From Rhipidocladum racemiflorum (taxonomy: Eukaryota; Streptophyta; Magnoliopsida; Poales; Poaceae): 64,000 bases of DNA. Shown here one piece after another: positions 22,615-33,073 of the stretch (position 1 is the first letter of the stretch; every line of letters begins with the position of its first letter). The stretch is from assembly GCA_036346355.1 (NCBI GenBank), contig CM070584.1, positions 26,258,039 to 26,322,038 of the forward strand, in the 5' to 3' direction. The translations under genes were made by a program, and so were the position numbers. Under the pieces are notes generated by a model, which was not told the origin of the DNA, ran no database searches, and worked only from the letters and a program-made list of their open reading frames with translations.

Positions 22615-24305
22615 CATATACATTCTTCTCTGCGTGCATGACATCGATGCAGTGTCGAACTTCTAAGTCTTTTTAATAAGGCAAGTCCCAAAATATCGAT
22701 CTCTTCTTGCACGTGGTCTTCTCAGTTCAAAATCTCGATGTATTATTACTACCCTTTCCAAGTACAATATTAATATCCTTAACCATATCATATACCTCTT
22801 CCCCACGATGAGACCTTGGAGCTAAACCGTTCTCCTTTGTCCCGTCAAATTGTTTCTTCATATTGCGGTAGGGGTGATTCCTTCGAAGGAACCTATGGTG
22901 ACGCATATACACAGTTTTTCTTGAGTTGTTGAGCCACATACTATCGGTTTCATCCAAGCATTGTGGGCAGGCTTTGGCTCCTTTTATAGTACGGCCAGAT
23001 AGGTTACCTAGGGCAGGTAAATCATTGATGGTGCAAAACAATAATGCATGTAGAGTGAAGTACTCTCGTTTGTACTCATCCCATACCTGTACACCTTCGT
23101 TCCACAATATCACAAGATCTTCTACCAATGGTTGTAAGTATACATCAATATCGTTGACAGGTTGTCTCGGCCCTTGGATAAGCAGCGACATCATAATGTA
23201 CTTTCGCTTCATGCACAACCAAGGAGGAAGGTTGTAGATACAGGGAGTCATGGGGCAAGTGCCATGAATGCTACTCATGTTACCGAAAGGATTCATTCCA
23301 TCTGTACTCAACCCAAACTTTATATTCCTCGGTTCATTTCTGAAGTTGTTCCTGAAGAGCCTATCGATGGTTCTCCAGTGGGCAGAATCAACAGGGTGTC
23401 TCAGCTTTTCATCCCTCTTACGCTCTTCTGAATGCCATCGCAACAATTTGGCGTTCTTTTTGTTTCCAAATAAATGCTTCAACCGGTGGATTACTGACAA
23501 ATACTAGACCACTTTAGTAGGAGGTCCTTTCTTCACGTCGATGACTTCGCTGTCATCACTCTTACGTTTGTATCTCAATGCTTTGCACACCAAACATGCA
23601 TGCATGTCTGAATACTCTTTGCGATAGAGTATACAGTCGTATGGACATGCATGTATTCTTTCTACTTCCAATCCCAAGGGACATACAATCTTCTTTGCAA
23701 GATATGTGGTTTCAGGCAACACGTTTCCCGCTAGAAGCATGTCCGCTAAGAGATGTAACAGCGCCGTGAATCTTGTTGGACTAACCATTGTTTGCCTTCA
23801 ATTTTAGTATTGAAAGCACGGTGTGCAACTTTGTGTATTCCTCCTTGCAACCCGGGAACAAAGGTTTGTCCGAGTCCTCCATCAAACCTTTGAATTGATT
23901 AAACTCTCTCTGACTAGTGTAGTTTCCTTTTGCATTGCGCAACATCTGAACCAGATTATTGACGTTATCGACGAGCAACCTATCCTCATCGGATCCATAA
24001 CCGATGTTAGCTACCATATTGCCAGCTCCGTCGTTGATGACGTTATCACCTTCATGTATGATCTCCTCTTCACCGTGCCTTGTCCAACATGTATAGCCAG
24101 GTAAAAAAACCCTTCGAATCAAGTGCAAGTGGATATGCTCTTTGTCTGAAAATATCTTCTCATTTTTGCAATCAATACATGGACAATGTATGTATTTCTT
24201 CTTCTTTTGCAACTTATCCTCCTCGGCGAATCTTAGAAATGCAGAGACGTCATCGATGTATTCTCGACTATAACAGTCTGCACTGTACATCCATCTCCGG
24301 TCCAT
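22615..24305 (-). pseudogene. CACTA (En/Spm) transposase, TNP2-like, truncated
   Basis: On the minus strand from an ATG at 24305. The first open stretch (24305-23781) is the transposase-associated domain (PF13963 type): MDRRWMYSADCYSREYIDDV, a C-x-C-x2-C cluster in IHCPCIDCKN, and GYTCWTRHGE. After a frameshift near 23785, the TNP2 domain (PF02992 type) follows: MLLAGNVLPETTYLAKKI, CPYDCILYRKEY, then a TAG at 23504-23506 where Trp is expected, LKHLFGN, FGLSTDGMNPFGNMSS, WLCMKRKYIMMSLLIQGP and CPQCLDETDS. Past 22727 the readable RHCIDVMHAEKNV motif is cut off by the Tekay LTR at 22614. The enzyme binds CACTA ends and moves the element; this copy is dead. Confidence 0.88.
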
Positions 24306-24816
24306 CTACAATTAATTAACATAAATGATTATCAATAAAAACAAATTAAATCTAAACTTTAATTTGAACTATATATAAATTAACCTTAATTGAACTAGAT
24401 CTAAACATTAAATTGCAACTTGAATCCACAAATCAATGCTTATTAAAAGATAATATCGTAATTAATTAAATTAAAAATATGCTTAATCGTAATTAATTGA
24501 ATTAAATATATGCTTAATCATAATAAACTAGCTAACAATAGTAGATGGACATAATTTTAATCTATATTATATAAAGGCACGTCAATAAAAACAAACTAAT
24601 ACAACTAATAACCTCTTGTACAACTAATAGACTGTCTATACAATGATACAAATAGTCTAAAGCCGTTTATAAGACTGTCTATTAAATAACAGCCAACACT
24701 TTTGTTTCTCCTTCTCTCTTCCACATCACCCAAAATTCTACATAGTATTAACTTATAGACAGCTGATATGTACTATTGTATATACTCTTATAATGTTGTA
24801 GAGATACTTTTTAAAA
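24306..24816. other. AT-rich 5' flank of the CACTA transposase
   Basis: Very AT-rich, with runs of TTAATTAAATTAAA type. No coding potential. Probably the leader of the CACTA gene. Confidence 0.5.
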
Positions 24817-25370
24817 CACTACAAAAATGCCTTCTTACGCAGTGTTGATCTAACTAAAGAGATGATTATCAGGTCTAACTAAAGAGACGTTTGTCAATAC
24901 GTCTCTATATTCTTTTCGGATTCTTTGCAGCATTTTATATAGATATTTTATTGTATCTCAAGTCTGCCATGCTAGTAGTACTTGAGATAAAATAAATCTA
25001 AAAATGTGCACACTATGCAAGAGCCAATACTCGAACCCTTTATTTATTTATTTATTTTTGGGAAAAGTAAGTCGTAGACAACTCGCATAACCTTCTCAAC
25101 CGAACGTCTCTACAGTGGTACCAAACGTCTCAAAAAACTGCCTTCATATCACAAGTTTTCCTCTGTTGATTTATAAAGTGTCTAAAAATAAAAACGTCTC
25201 TACAAGACACAAGCATATGTGTGCCTTTTGATATGTCCTTAGAAATAGTCTCTGGACGCAATTTCTGAAGTGTCTAAAAAAAGACATCAAAATAGAAAAT
25301 TTCAGATTTTAGAGACAAGTTGTAAATCTCCCGTAGAAAAGAGCCTCTACAGGGCGTTTTGGTTGTAGTG
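24817..25370. mobile_element. CACTA termini: small non-autonomous element or the 5' end of the truncated one
   Basis: The left end reads CACTACAAAAATGCC. The right end, read inward on the minus strand, is CACTACAACCAAAACGCC. In between, GTCTCTACA-type subterminal motifs recur on both strands (for example near 25105, 25195 and 25348), as in CACTA ends. The flanking triplets are aaa and ata, so a 3-bp target duplication is not exact. The right terminus alone could equally be the 5' end of the autonomous element that encoded 22615-24305. Confidence 0.6.
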
Positions 25371-25517
25371 ATATATTTTATTGAATTGATTTAGCATCTT
25401 GGAAGACAAGAGATGCATAATGATACCAGTTGTAGTTGATGGAAATACAGATTGATAGGATCGAGCTTGATGGCACGGTGGAGTTCTCGATGGTGTAGAC
25501 TCGCCGCCATGCATAGC
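25371..25517. other. Intergenic DNA left of the first hAT element
   Basis: Continues in sequence with 27210 onward once the hAT element is removed. No gene recognised. Confidence 0.4.
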
Positions 25518-27209
25518 CAGGGTTCACCTTCTCTTTTTGCAATAGAAATTCGAGCATCCACCGGTACCGATTTTCTGCGAAAATCGATAGAAAATCGTGA
25601 AAAATCGGATGAAATTTAGAATCAAACCGTTTGAAAACCGAAGGTTGGTATAATAGCAACGACGCGAGAAAATCGGTCGATTTTGTAAGAAAATCGGGAG
25701 ATAAGAACCGATTATCGGGGAAATACCAGGAAAATCGGTAGAGATAGAAAACTAATTTGTAGAATTGCAAAATAAATAAATAAATAAATGTAAGGAATAT
25801 ATATGGAAAAATAGAACAAATTTTTGGCATGACCTTTGCTATATTTTAGTCAATCTCAAGTTGTAAAATGTAATGCAGCAGTAATACCTCAACATATAAC
25901 AATTTGTTTGAAATACCATTTACATATCAATCCAATAAGTTCACAGCTCAGTATGAATGGCATATGACATTTGAGAGCAATATTTGTCACGAAAAAAGAA
26001 TGTTCCATCGTTCTTCCATTGTCAGACATATGCCATGTTCAACCTACATAATCATTATGGTAGTATAAATTACGTCGCAATGAAATAAAACATACAAATA
26101 AAACAATACCTTCGTGGCTACGGGTGGTATCGTTGGGTGTACACTTGGTTCGCCATGTTGTACTCATCTGTCGACATGAGTGCTAATCCTCGTAGCTAAC
26201 AACTCGCTTTGTATTCAAGCCAACTTTGGCCTGCTCATGGGCTAGTTGTTTCCCACCGTTGGTATAACATGGTAAAAATTCGGATCTTGCCACTCGTAGA
26301 CCCATTGGGTGGGAGGTTGTGCATTAGCATCAAAATGGCATAGTTGTATTGGCCATATGAGTCATAACTCCATTGCGCTCCTGACGTATGAGCTAGAGCT
26401 GTCCTATGATGCATCATGGCTACGCCGATGCTCCTTCCCCTACCGGCGAAGTCGCCCTTCGCGACTGTGAAGCGCCATGGTCTTTGTCCTGTGTGGCATG
26501 AGTGAACTGTGACTCCCCGGTAAATTCTATGGGACGCGGCTGTTCTGGGCCACCATCATCGGACTCACTGCCATGGCTATCCGCTTGGAGCTACCGTCAT
26601 TGGACTTTTGGTACGGCTGGCTTTACGATCCGCGGAGCGCTTATCACCACAATCTTCGAACGCAACAGGTCACGACGTGGGGCAAACACGATGAAGCTAA
26701 CCCTACCGATAATCGCGTTGAATCGGAAGAAAATCCGTATTACCTCGCGATTTTCGCCTTGAGCAACAGAAGATGGCTACCCAGCCTCCTACGCAACGGC
26801 TCCTACGACGATCGAGCTTCTTCCTCCTGTGGTCGCCGATGATTGCAAACACTGGCCGGAAAATGGCTAGAGCACTCATAAATAGCTAATGGGGCGATGT
26901 CTGCTAATGGGCCTCAGCCCAACACTGTGATAGTAAATAGTGATTTTCATTTTTCAATTTATCTATATTCGGTTTTAGCTCAAAAATGCACCATAGAGTC
27001 GTTTTTTTATCTAAATTTTATCCCAAATGACAAAAACATATTAATACTAATTTTAGCCAGCTTTTGGACAAATTTTTTAAATTTTTTTAAATTTTTTGAA
27101 TTCAAATTTGAATTTCACCGGTTTTCTCAACGGTTTTGAATATCTTACCCTAACGATACGACCGATTTTCCCGATTTTCTACCGATTATCTCCGATTTTT
27201 GAAACCCTG
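25518..27209. mobile_element. Non-autonomous hAT-like element upstream of IGPS
   Basis: Starts CAGGGTTCACC and ends GAAACCCTG (inverted CAGGGTT), flanked by an exact 8-bp duplication, tgcatagc, at 25510-25517 and 27210-27217. Eight-base duplications and C/TAGGG-type ends are hAT traits. Both ends carry arrays of a short AATCGGNNGAAAATCGG-like motif in opposite orientation (25560-25745 and 27150-27197), typical of subterminal transposase-binding repeats. No transposase is encoded. The interior holds a GC-richer stretch (about 26400-26860) of unknown origin that may be captured host sequence. Confidence 0.85.
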
Positions 27210-27217
27210 TGCATAGC

Positions 27218-27700
27218 AATGACGAAGGGGATCTCTGTTCGTTCGAGCTCTGTGCCGTGGACGATGTCCGTTTGATGGTGTTTTCATGTTTGTGCTGCTG
27301 CTCACTGCATATATGGCTAACGGCCTAAGGTGACGTCTAGGAGGGGCAAGGAGAAGAGGTGGGCCAAAGAGGGAGAGAAGAAGATGAAGAAAGGTATTAT
27401 ATTGTGACGTGTGAATTAGAGCTACTACAGTGCTAGTTAGGTGAATGCCAAATTAGTATAAAACAGAATTTTTTTTGTTTAGAGTTGAGTTTTTAGACAC
27501 GCAATAGTTCAGCGTTACTAAACTTTTGGAAAACCATCAAACCAACGAGGAAAAAAAGTAGAAACGGAAAGAAGAAAGAAACAAGGAAAATAGTGTAGGA
27601 CGGCAGCTGCGGCCTAGTTGTGAACGGGAGCTCCGGGTCCATTTCGGTCTTTCGCTTTCAGGCTTTTCACGGCTTGAGCCCGTCAGCACCCGCCTCAGAC
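27218..27700. other. IGPS upstream region
   Basis: Between the hAT element and the core promoter. No gene recognised. The distal promoter of IGPS must include or cross the hAT insertion. Confidence 0.4.
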
Positions 27701-27730
27701 CGTTGCTGCTCCTGCCGCCGCCACCGCCGC

Positions 27731-27738
27731 TTATAAAA
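27731..27738 (+). promoter_or_regulatory. TATA box of IGPS
   Basis: TTATAAAA lies 98 bp before the start codon, between a CCGCC-rich stretch and a C-rich leader. A transcription start near 27760-27770 would give a short 5' UTR. Confidence 0.6.
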
Positions 27739-27828
27739 CAAAAAAACCCCTCTCCTGCGACGAGACCCATCGGCAGCGACCCGTGTCCCACCAACCCCCC
27801 CACCCACCCACCTCGTGTTCCTCGTGCA

Positions 27829-30800
27829 ATGGAGTCCCTCCTCGCCTCGCCCTCCCTTCGGGCATCCTTCGCCCCCGCCCCCGCCTTCGCCGTCGCCGTC
27901 GGTTCCCCGTCACCGTCGCGGGTCGTAACCCTTGCCGGCGCCCGCGCGCACCCGATCCGCTGCAGCGCCAAGGTACGCCCTTGATGGGGTTTCTTTGTTT
28001 TCTATTTCCTTCTCTGCTTGGATTAAGGATTCCTTCTTTCTAGTCTGATCTTGGCGGATAATCCATGGAGGTTTTATGTTTTCTTGGATTTTGTCTTTTT
28101 TTCCTATTTCTTGAACTCGAATTGTGCGTTTGATCCTGCAATACTGGCAGTAATCCGTGGAGCTCTGCTTTTCTCCTTAGTAGGATTGCTCCTTCCGCCC
28201 CCCTTTCTTCAATTCCGATTTATTTCTTAAAACGATTGCGTTCAAAGAATTTATTGTTATAGTGTTTTGCCGTTTTCTTTGTAGTATGTCTTCGCGTTGT
28301 GATGATCTGATGATTCGGTTTCTTTTAGGACTCCATTATTGAGGCGCTGGCTCGAGACGACATGTTGAACGCGGTGGAGCTGGCTCAGTGGGAGAATGGC
28401 AAGTCGATCAACGACATAGCAGCTAGTCAGGGAATCCGCATCCGCCGGCACTGCCGTCCCAGTTCCCCCTTGAAGGACATCGAGGAGGAGCTTGGAGCCC
28501 CACGCAACATCCTGGAGAAGATCATTTGGGACAAGGAGGTTGAAGTAGCCGAGGTACACAGTCTGCACTCTGCAGTGGTGTATATAGATAAGCGTAAACC
28601 CAAATCATGTGCACAATCGGTGTAGTTTGGATTCGTATCCCCCATCCTAGCCAATGAAATGGAACAAGTAGTACACAGTAGGGAGCTGTTCGTTTGACCT
28701 GGGGCGGAGCCAGAAAGGAAATGACGGGGGTTCACCACTTCACCCTACATAACCACGTGTATGATTTTGAAACGATATAAATAGTAATGTGTTCGGCAAT
28801 TTTCAGCATAAAAAATTTAACATAACTGATGGCAATGTACAAGATAACAAAGTAACAATGAAAGTGCTTACTAAAATCAAGAAACCTGCTAAGGACCAAA
28901 CTACAGACAAAAGATGGTTGGTATTGGCAAAATAGAACATCCAGCCTCAACAGCCTACAAAAATATAGGTGAATTCTCATCATTAGTACCATTTTCTGGC
29001 ACTTTCCTCTTCGGAAACCGTTCCATAAATTTACTTGCCATTTGCCGATAATATGAAAACTCAGTTAGATATTGTCATGTGTTCAAGAACAATAGAGTAG
29101 AAACATACATCTAGAAGGCTACTTGACATTGTATATCAGCTAGTAAGCTTGGTCATAGATGGGCATATGGATCAGGGTGACTTCAATTTTGCCTCTGATT
29201 TGCAACAAACTAGGCCGGTATTCAAAAGACCCAAATTAAAACCCTATGTCCCAACCCACAATTTGACAAAAGTCAACCAACAATCATCACATTGAAACCC
29301 CAACTCACAAATTTAATGACTTTGCTTGAAAGAAATCAGAAGAACTGGGAGAAATTAGTAATACCCTATGTCAATTCGCGACTTGATCCTTGCTGCCCAT
29401 GCTGAGTGCTTGGCGAGGCAATCTACTACCGATGATGACTAGGAGATGCTGCAGCCTGTGGAATGCGGTGGCCGAGGACTTTTTCTTGGGCAAATAGCGC
29501 CCACGAGTAGGCGAGGCCGCGCGAGATGGGAGAGAGATGGTCGATGGAGCAAGGTGTCAAGAGATGCGAATTGGGTTCGGGGTGATGCGAGCGTGTGGCT
29601 GCTGGCTTCCTGGGCGTGCTCGTGTGCTCGTGGCTTGGCTGGCCATGTAATTGGGCTGCATTCGCGTTCCTAGCATCCTGAGCTGTGCCTGGTGTCGTCA
29701 TTAGCCCAACAACGAGAGTGGGATTGCAGGAGGCCGGAGCTAGGCTGCTTGGTTGCTTTGATCCGGCCCAGTGTCGTTCAATTTGGGCTGGGGGTTCACA
29801 CGTACATATACATGGGCTATAAGTTGCCAAGTGTCATGCTTGTGACATTCCTGCTAATAGCACAGGGATATTCCAGAATCTGTGTGGTTTGACTCTAAAG
29901 GTGCCAAATGGCATGCTTCTGTCTGTTTCTTCTAACGACAGAGGATATGATTCCATGTAGTTTATGTTTTATATGATGGCCGATGGCCGCTACTGGTCTT
30001 GTGCAGGGACATGCCAAGAAGTCTCTGAAGGAGGTCATTGAGGCTGCGGAGCAGGCTCCTCCTGCAAGAGACTTCTTTGGTGCTTTGTCAGCAGCCTACA
30101 AGCGTAATGGTGTGCCTGCATTGATTGCCGAGGTCAAGAAGGCATCGCCAAGTAGGGGCGTGCTCCGGGAGAACTTCAATCCTGTGAGTTCTGGGCTTCA
30201 TAACTGTCATTACCGCTGGTCATTTTCAAAGATTGGTTACATAACTAGTGCAAAATTGTTGTAGGTTGAAATTGCTCAAGCTTATGAAATGAATGGAGCT
30301 GCGTGCTTGAGCATCTTGACTGATGAGAAGCACTTTCAGGTGGGTTTGGAATTGCGTGTTTATTGGGATGGTAGATGTTATGTTTACTGGGTAAGCTCAA
30401 TTTCTTCAATTGTATAGGGAAGTTTTGAGAATCTTGAGAAGGTGCGCAACTCAGGAGTAAAGGTAATAAAAGACATATGTTGTCCTTTAAATGTTAAGAA
30501 GGATGGTTCTGATTTACCAATTTTTCTGAAGGTGCAATTATGTCTTATGTAAATGCAGTGCCCTCTTCTGTGCAAAGAGTTTGTCATTGATAAATGGCAG
30601 ATCTATTACGGCCGCTCCAAGGGTGCTGATGCAATTCTGTTAATTGCTGCCGTGCTACCTGATCTTGACATAAAGTACTTTCTTCGGATATGCAAGGAGT
30701 TGGGAATGACGGCTCTTATTGAGGTTCAATATATGCTTTATTGTGAAATTATTCTTGTTGTAGAGGTTTCATTTCATTAGAAACTAGCTTACTTAATTTG

Positions 30801-32775
30801 AAGGGGAGTTAAACCAACCTATAGACTAGCGTAGCGGTGAAGCAATCTTGATACAGTAAGGTAGATATTGATTTTCCAACGGTGGTTGTCAGATTTGAAT
30901 ATTCATCATCCTAGAATGGTAATATTCATCATCCAACGGTAGATGACCGAATTAAACTTTATTTTTTTAGAGGAAAGTTAAACTTTAGTTTGCAGCCTAG
31001 AATGGTAATAATTTGTTTTATGCTTCCGATGTGGTGTTAATTTATTTTTCTGCAACTCTGTAAGGACCATCCATCCCATTCACTTTTTTTTTTCCCAAAT
31101 GTTTAACATGTTGTTTGTCAAAACTTTAATTGAATTTTCTCATGTTCATCTTCGCAAGGAAAATGTATCATGTAATTTACTGCAATTTTCATATGCTGAG
31201 CTTGTAAATATGTTTGAGATATTCCTTGCTAACCTGTACTTCTTGAATAAAACTTAAAAGTGTGATTTTACTTCTAATAGTCTGCACAAAGCTAAGCTTA
31301 ATTTTAATATATAATTTGGTGGTTATTGTTTTAGGTTCATGATGAAAGGGAGATGGAGCGTGTGCTGAAGATAAATGGTGTTCAGCTTATTGGCATCAAT
31401 AACCGCAGCCTTGGTATGTGGTTCCTCTGGTGCTTACTTTTTCCCGCAAACATATCGTCGTCTTAAGCTTGATTTTATTTATTTATTTCAAGGAATGGTA
31501 ATACTTCACATTTGCATTTTCTTGAAATCAAGAGTTTTTTCCTTATTAATGTTGGTGAGTGAATAGTTATTTTTTATTATCTTGAAAATTATTTATGCTG
31601 CAGAGACATTTGTTGTGGATACTTCAAACACAAAGATGTTGCTGGAGAAGCATGGTCATGTCATCAGGGAGAAGGGAATATTGGTAATATCCCGGTGCTA
31701 ATGTGTGACATTTTGCTAGTTGTATCTGCATGTATCTTTTTTTATTCAACAAAATACATAGCATAGTTCCTTGTTATTTGTGCTCTATATTGGAAGGCTT
31801 AGCTGAATGGTTACAGATTTACAGAAATTTCACTTATTAACAAATGTTATATTAAATGCAGGCCGCTTGAGCATCATATTTTTCAATGTATTGAACCCAT
31901 ATACTTGCATTTATTACAATTGCTGTCTGAATGTATTTGAAAGACTAGTTTTTACAGCAAAAGGAAAACAGGAAACAAATTTTGTTACACATATTTATAA
32001 CTGTGAACTCTACACTAATTATCTTAACTAAATGTTACAGTTCATTATTTTGTGAAGTTTTATTTGTTGTAGTGATGCTGCATGTTGCAAGGACCTAAAA
32101 CTCGAGCATTTTTTGGGCTTGAGCCTGATTCTTCGATTTGTTGAAGATAAAGGCCATTTGATTTTGTAATCTGAAATGCTTATAATTAGTTTTGTGCTGA
32201 TTGTTTTTTCCCCAACTTGTGTGATATTTTCAGGTTGTTGGCGAATCAGGGTTGTTCAAGCCGGATGATGTTGCTTATGTGCAAAACGCTGGAGTTTCTG
32301 CTGTAAGTTCTCTGAATGCTTGTGGATTAATCAAAACTGTTCTGGCGTGATTTTTACAAAGCTTTGTAGGCATCTGTCGAATCACTCAATAGTTAATATT
32401 AATTTCCTTTTTTTCTCTAACAGCACTGTTTACACGTCTATCAGTTTACCTTCAATTTCCATGTTTTTTTCTGTTGACAAAATTCAATGTTCCTGAGTTT
32501 TGGCTCCCAAAAATCCAAATTATGTGCTAGGAAATATCACACAGCCGCATGACATTCCTTTTGTTATGATATAAATGCTTAGCAAAATAAATTGTACATT
32601 TACTGAAAGGATTACTTTGTCATGTCTAAATCTATTAATTCTTTGAATGCCTTGAACTGAATCTAACTGAGCGTGCCTGTTGATGCTGTAGATTTTGGTA
32701 GGAGAATCCCTGGTGAAGCAAGAAGACCCTGGGAAGGCCATTGCTGGGCTCTTTGGGAAAGAACTGTTGCCATGA
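27829..32775 (+). CDS. IGPS: Indole-3-glycerol phosphate synthase, chloroplastic (10 exons, 380 aa)
   Basis: IGPS closes CdRP to indole-3-glycerol phosphate in plastid tryptophan synthesis, also the source of indole for auxin and defence compounds. Exons: 27829-27972, 28329-28553, 30007-30183, 30265-30339, 30418-30462, 30559-30723, 31335-31413, 31604-31683, 32234-32302, 32692-32775. All introns are GT-AG; the exons sum to 1143 nt with one open frame and a TGA stop. Residues 1 to about 45 are Ser/Ala/Arg-rich with few acids, a plastid transit peptide. The TIM barrel (PF00218) shows IAEVKKASPSRG (163-174), CPLLCKEFVID (223-233), LIEVHDE (275-281), IGINNRSL (296-303), VVGESG (331-336) and ILVGES (354-359), which carry the catalytic lysines, the glutamate, the Asn and the phosphate-binding residues of the family. 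No defect is visible. The start ATG at 27829 is the first in the leader. Confidence 0.95.
28554..30006 (+). other. IGPS intron 2 (1453 bp), probably holding old insertions
   Basis: The longest intron of the gene, against 76-610 bp for the others. Near 28700 it has GGGGCGGAGCCAG followed by ACGGGGGTTC, a pairing I associate with the ends of old grass DNA transposons, but I could not find a matching opposite end. Its last ~130 bp contain an imperfect tandem duplication (see findings). No gene inside. Confidence 0.5.
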
Positions 32776-32938
32776 AAGAACAAAATCAGACTTTGTTTTG
32801 GTAGTGCTAGGCGTACCAAGCTGTTAGATCGAAGTGAAAGAATAACAAGATGTGAGCATTAACTGTATTAATTACCGTATCTACCGCTTGAATAATGCTC
32901 GCCTGTACATTCCGTTCAATGTTTACTTTTGAATGAGT

Positions 32939-32944
32939 AATAAA
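32939..32944 (+). terminator. Putative polyadenylation signal of IGPS
   Basis: AATAAA 164 bp after the stop codon in AT-rich sequence. Plant signals are loose, so other sites are possible. Confidence 0.45.
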
Positions 32945-33073
32945 TATGTGATTTGTTAAAATGGAAATTCGTACATTCTGAACAATTCAGTTGGGATGAT
33001 GACAGGATGGGTCGAAGGCTGGGATATCCTAGCGTCCCCATCCCCAGTTCCCCATTTGGGGGGCACATGGCAC

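Noticed and set aside
26502..26842. Two overlapping open frames in the core of the upstream hAT element
   Set aside because: Possibly captured host sequence, but no recognisable protein and no splice structure; kept only as a note on the element.
27537..27971. 144-codon open frame antisense to the IGPS promoter and first exon
   Set aside because: Arises from the GC-rich first exon; very Arg/Gly-rich with no recognisable domain.
28690..29830. A complete DNA transposon in IGPS intron 2
   Set aside because: The left side shows transposon-like GGGGCGGAGCCAG, but I found neither a matching inverted end nor a target duplication.
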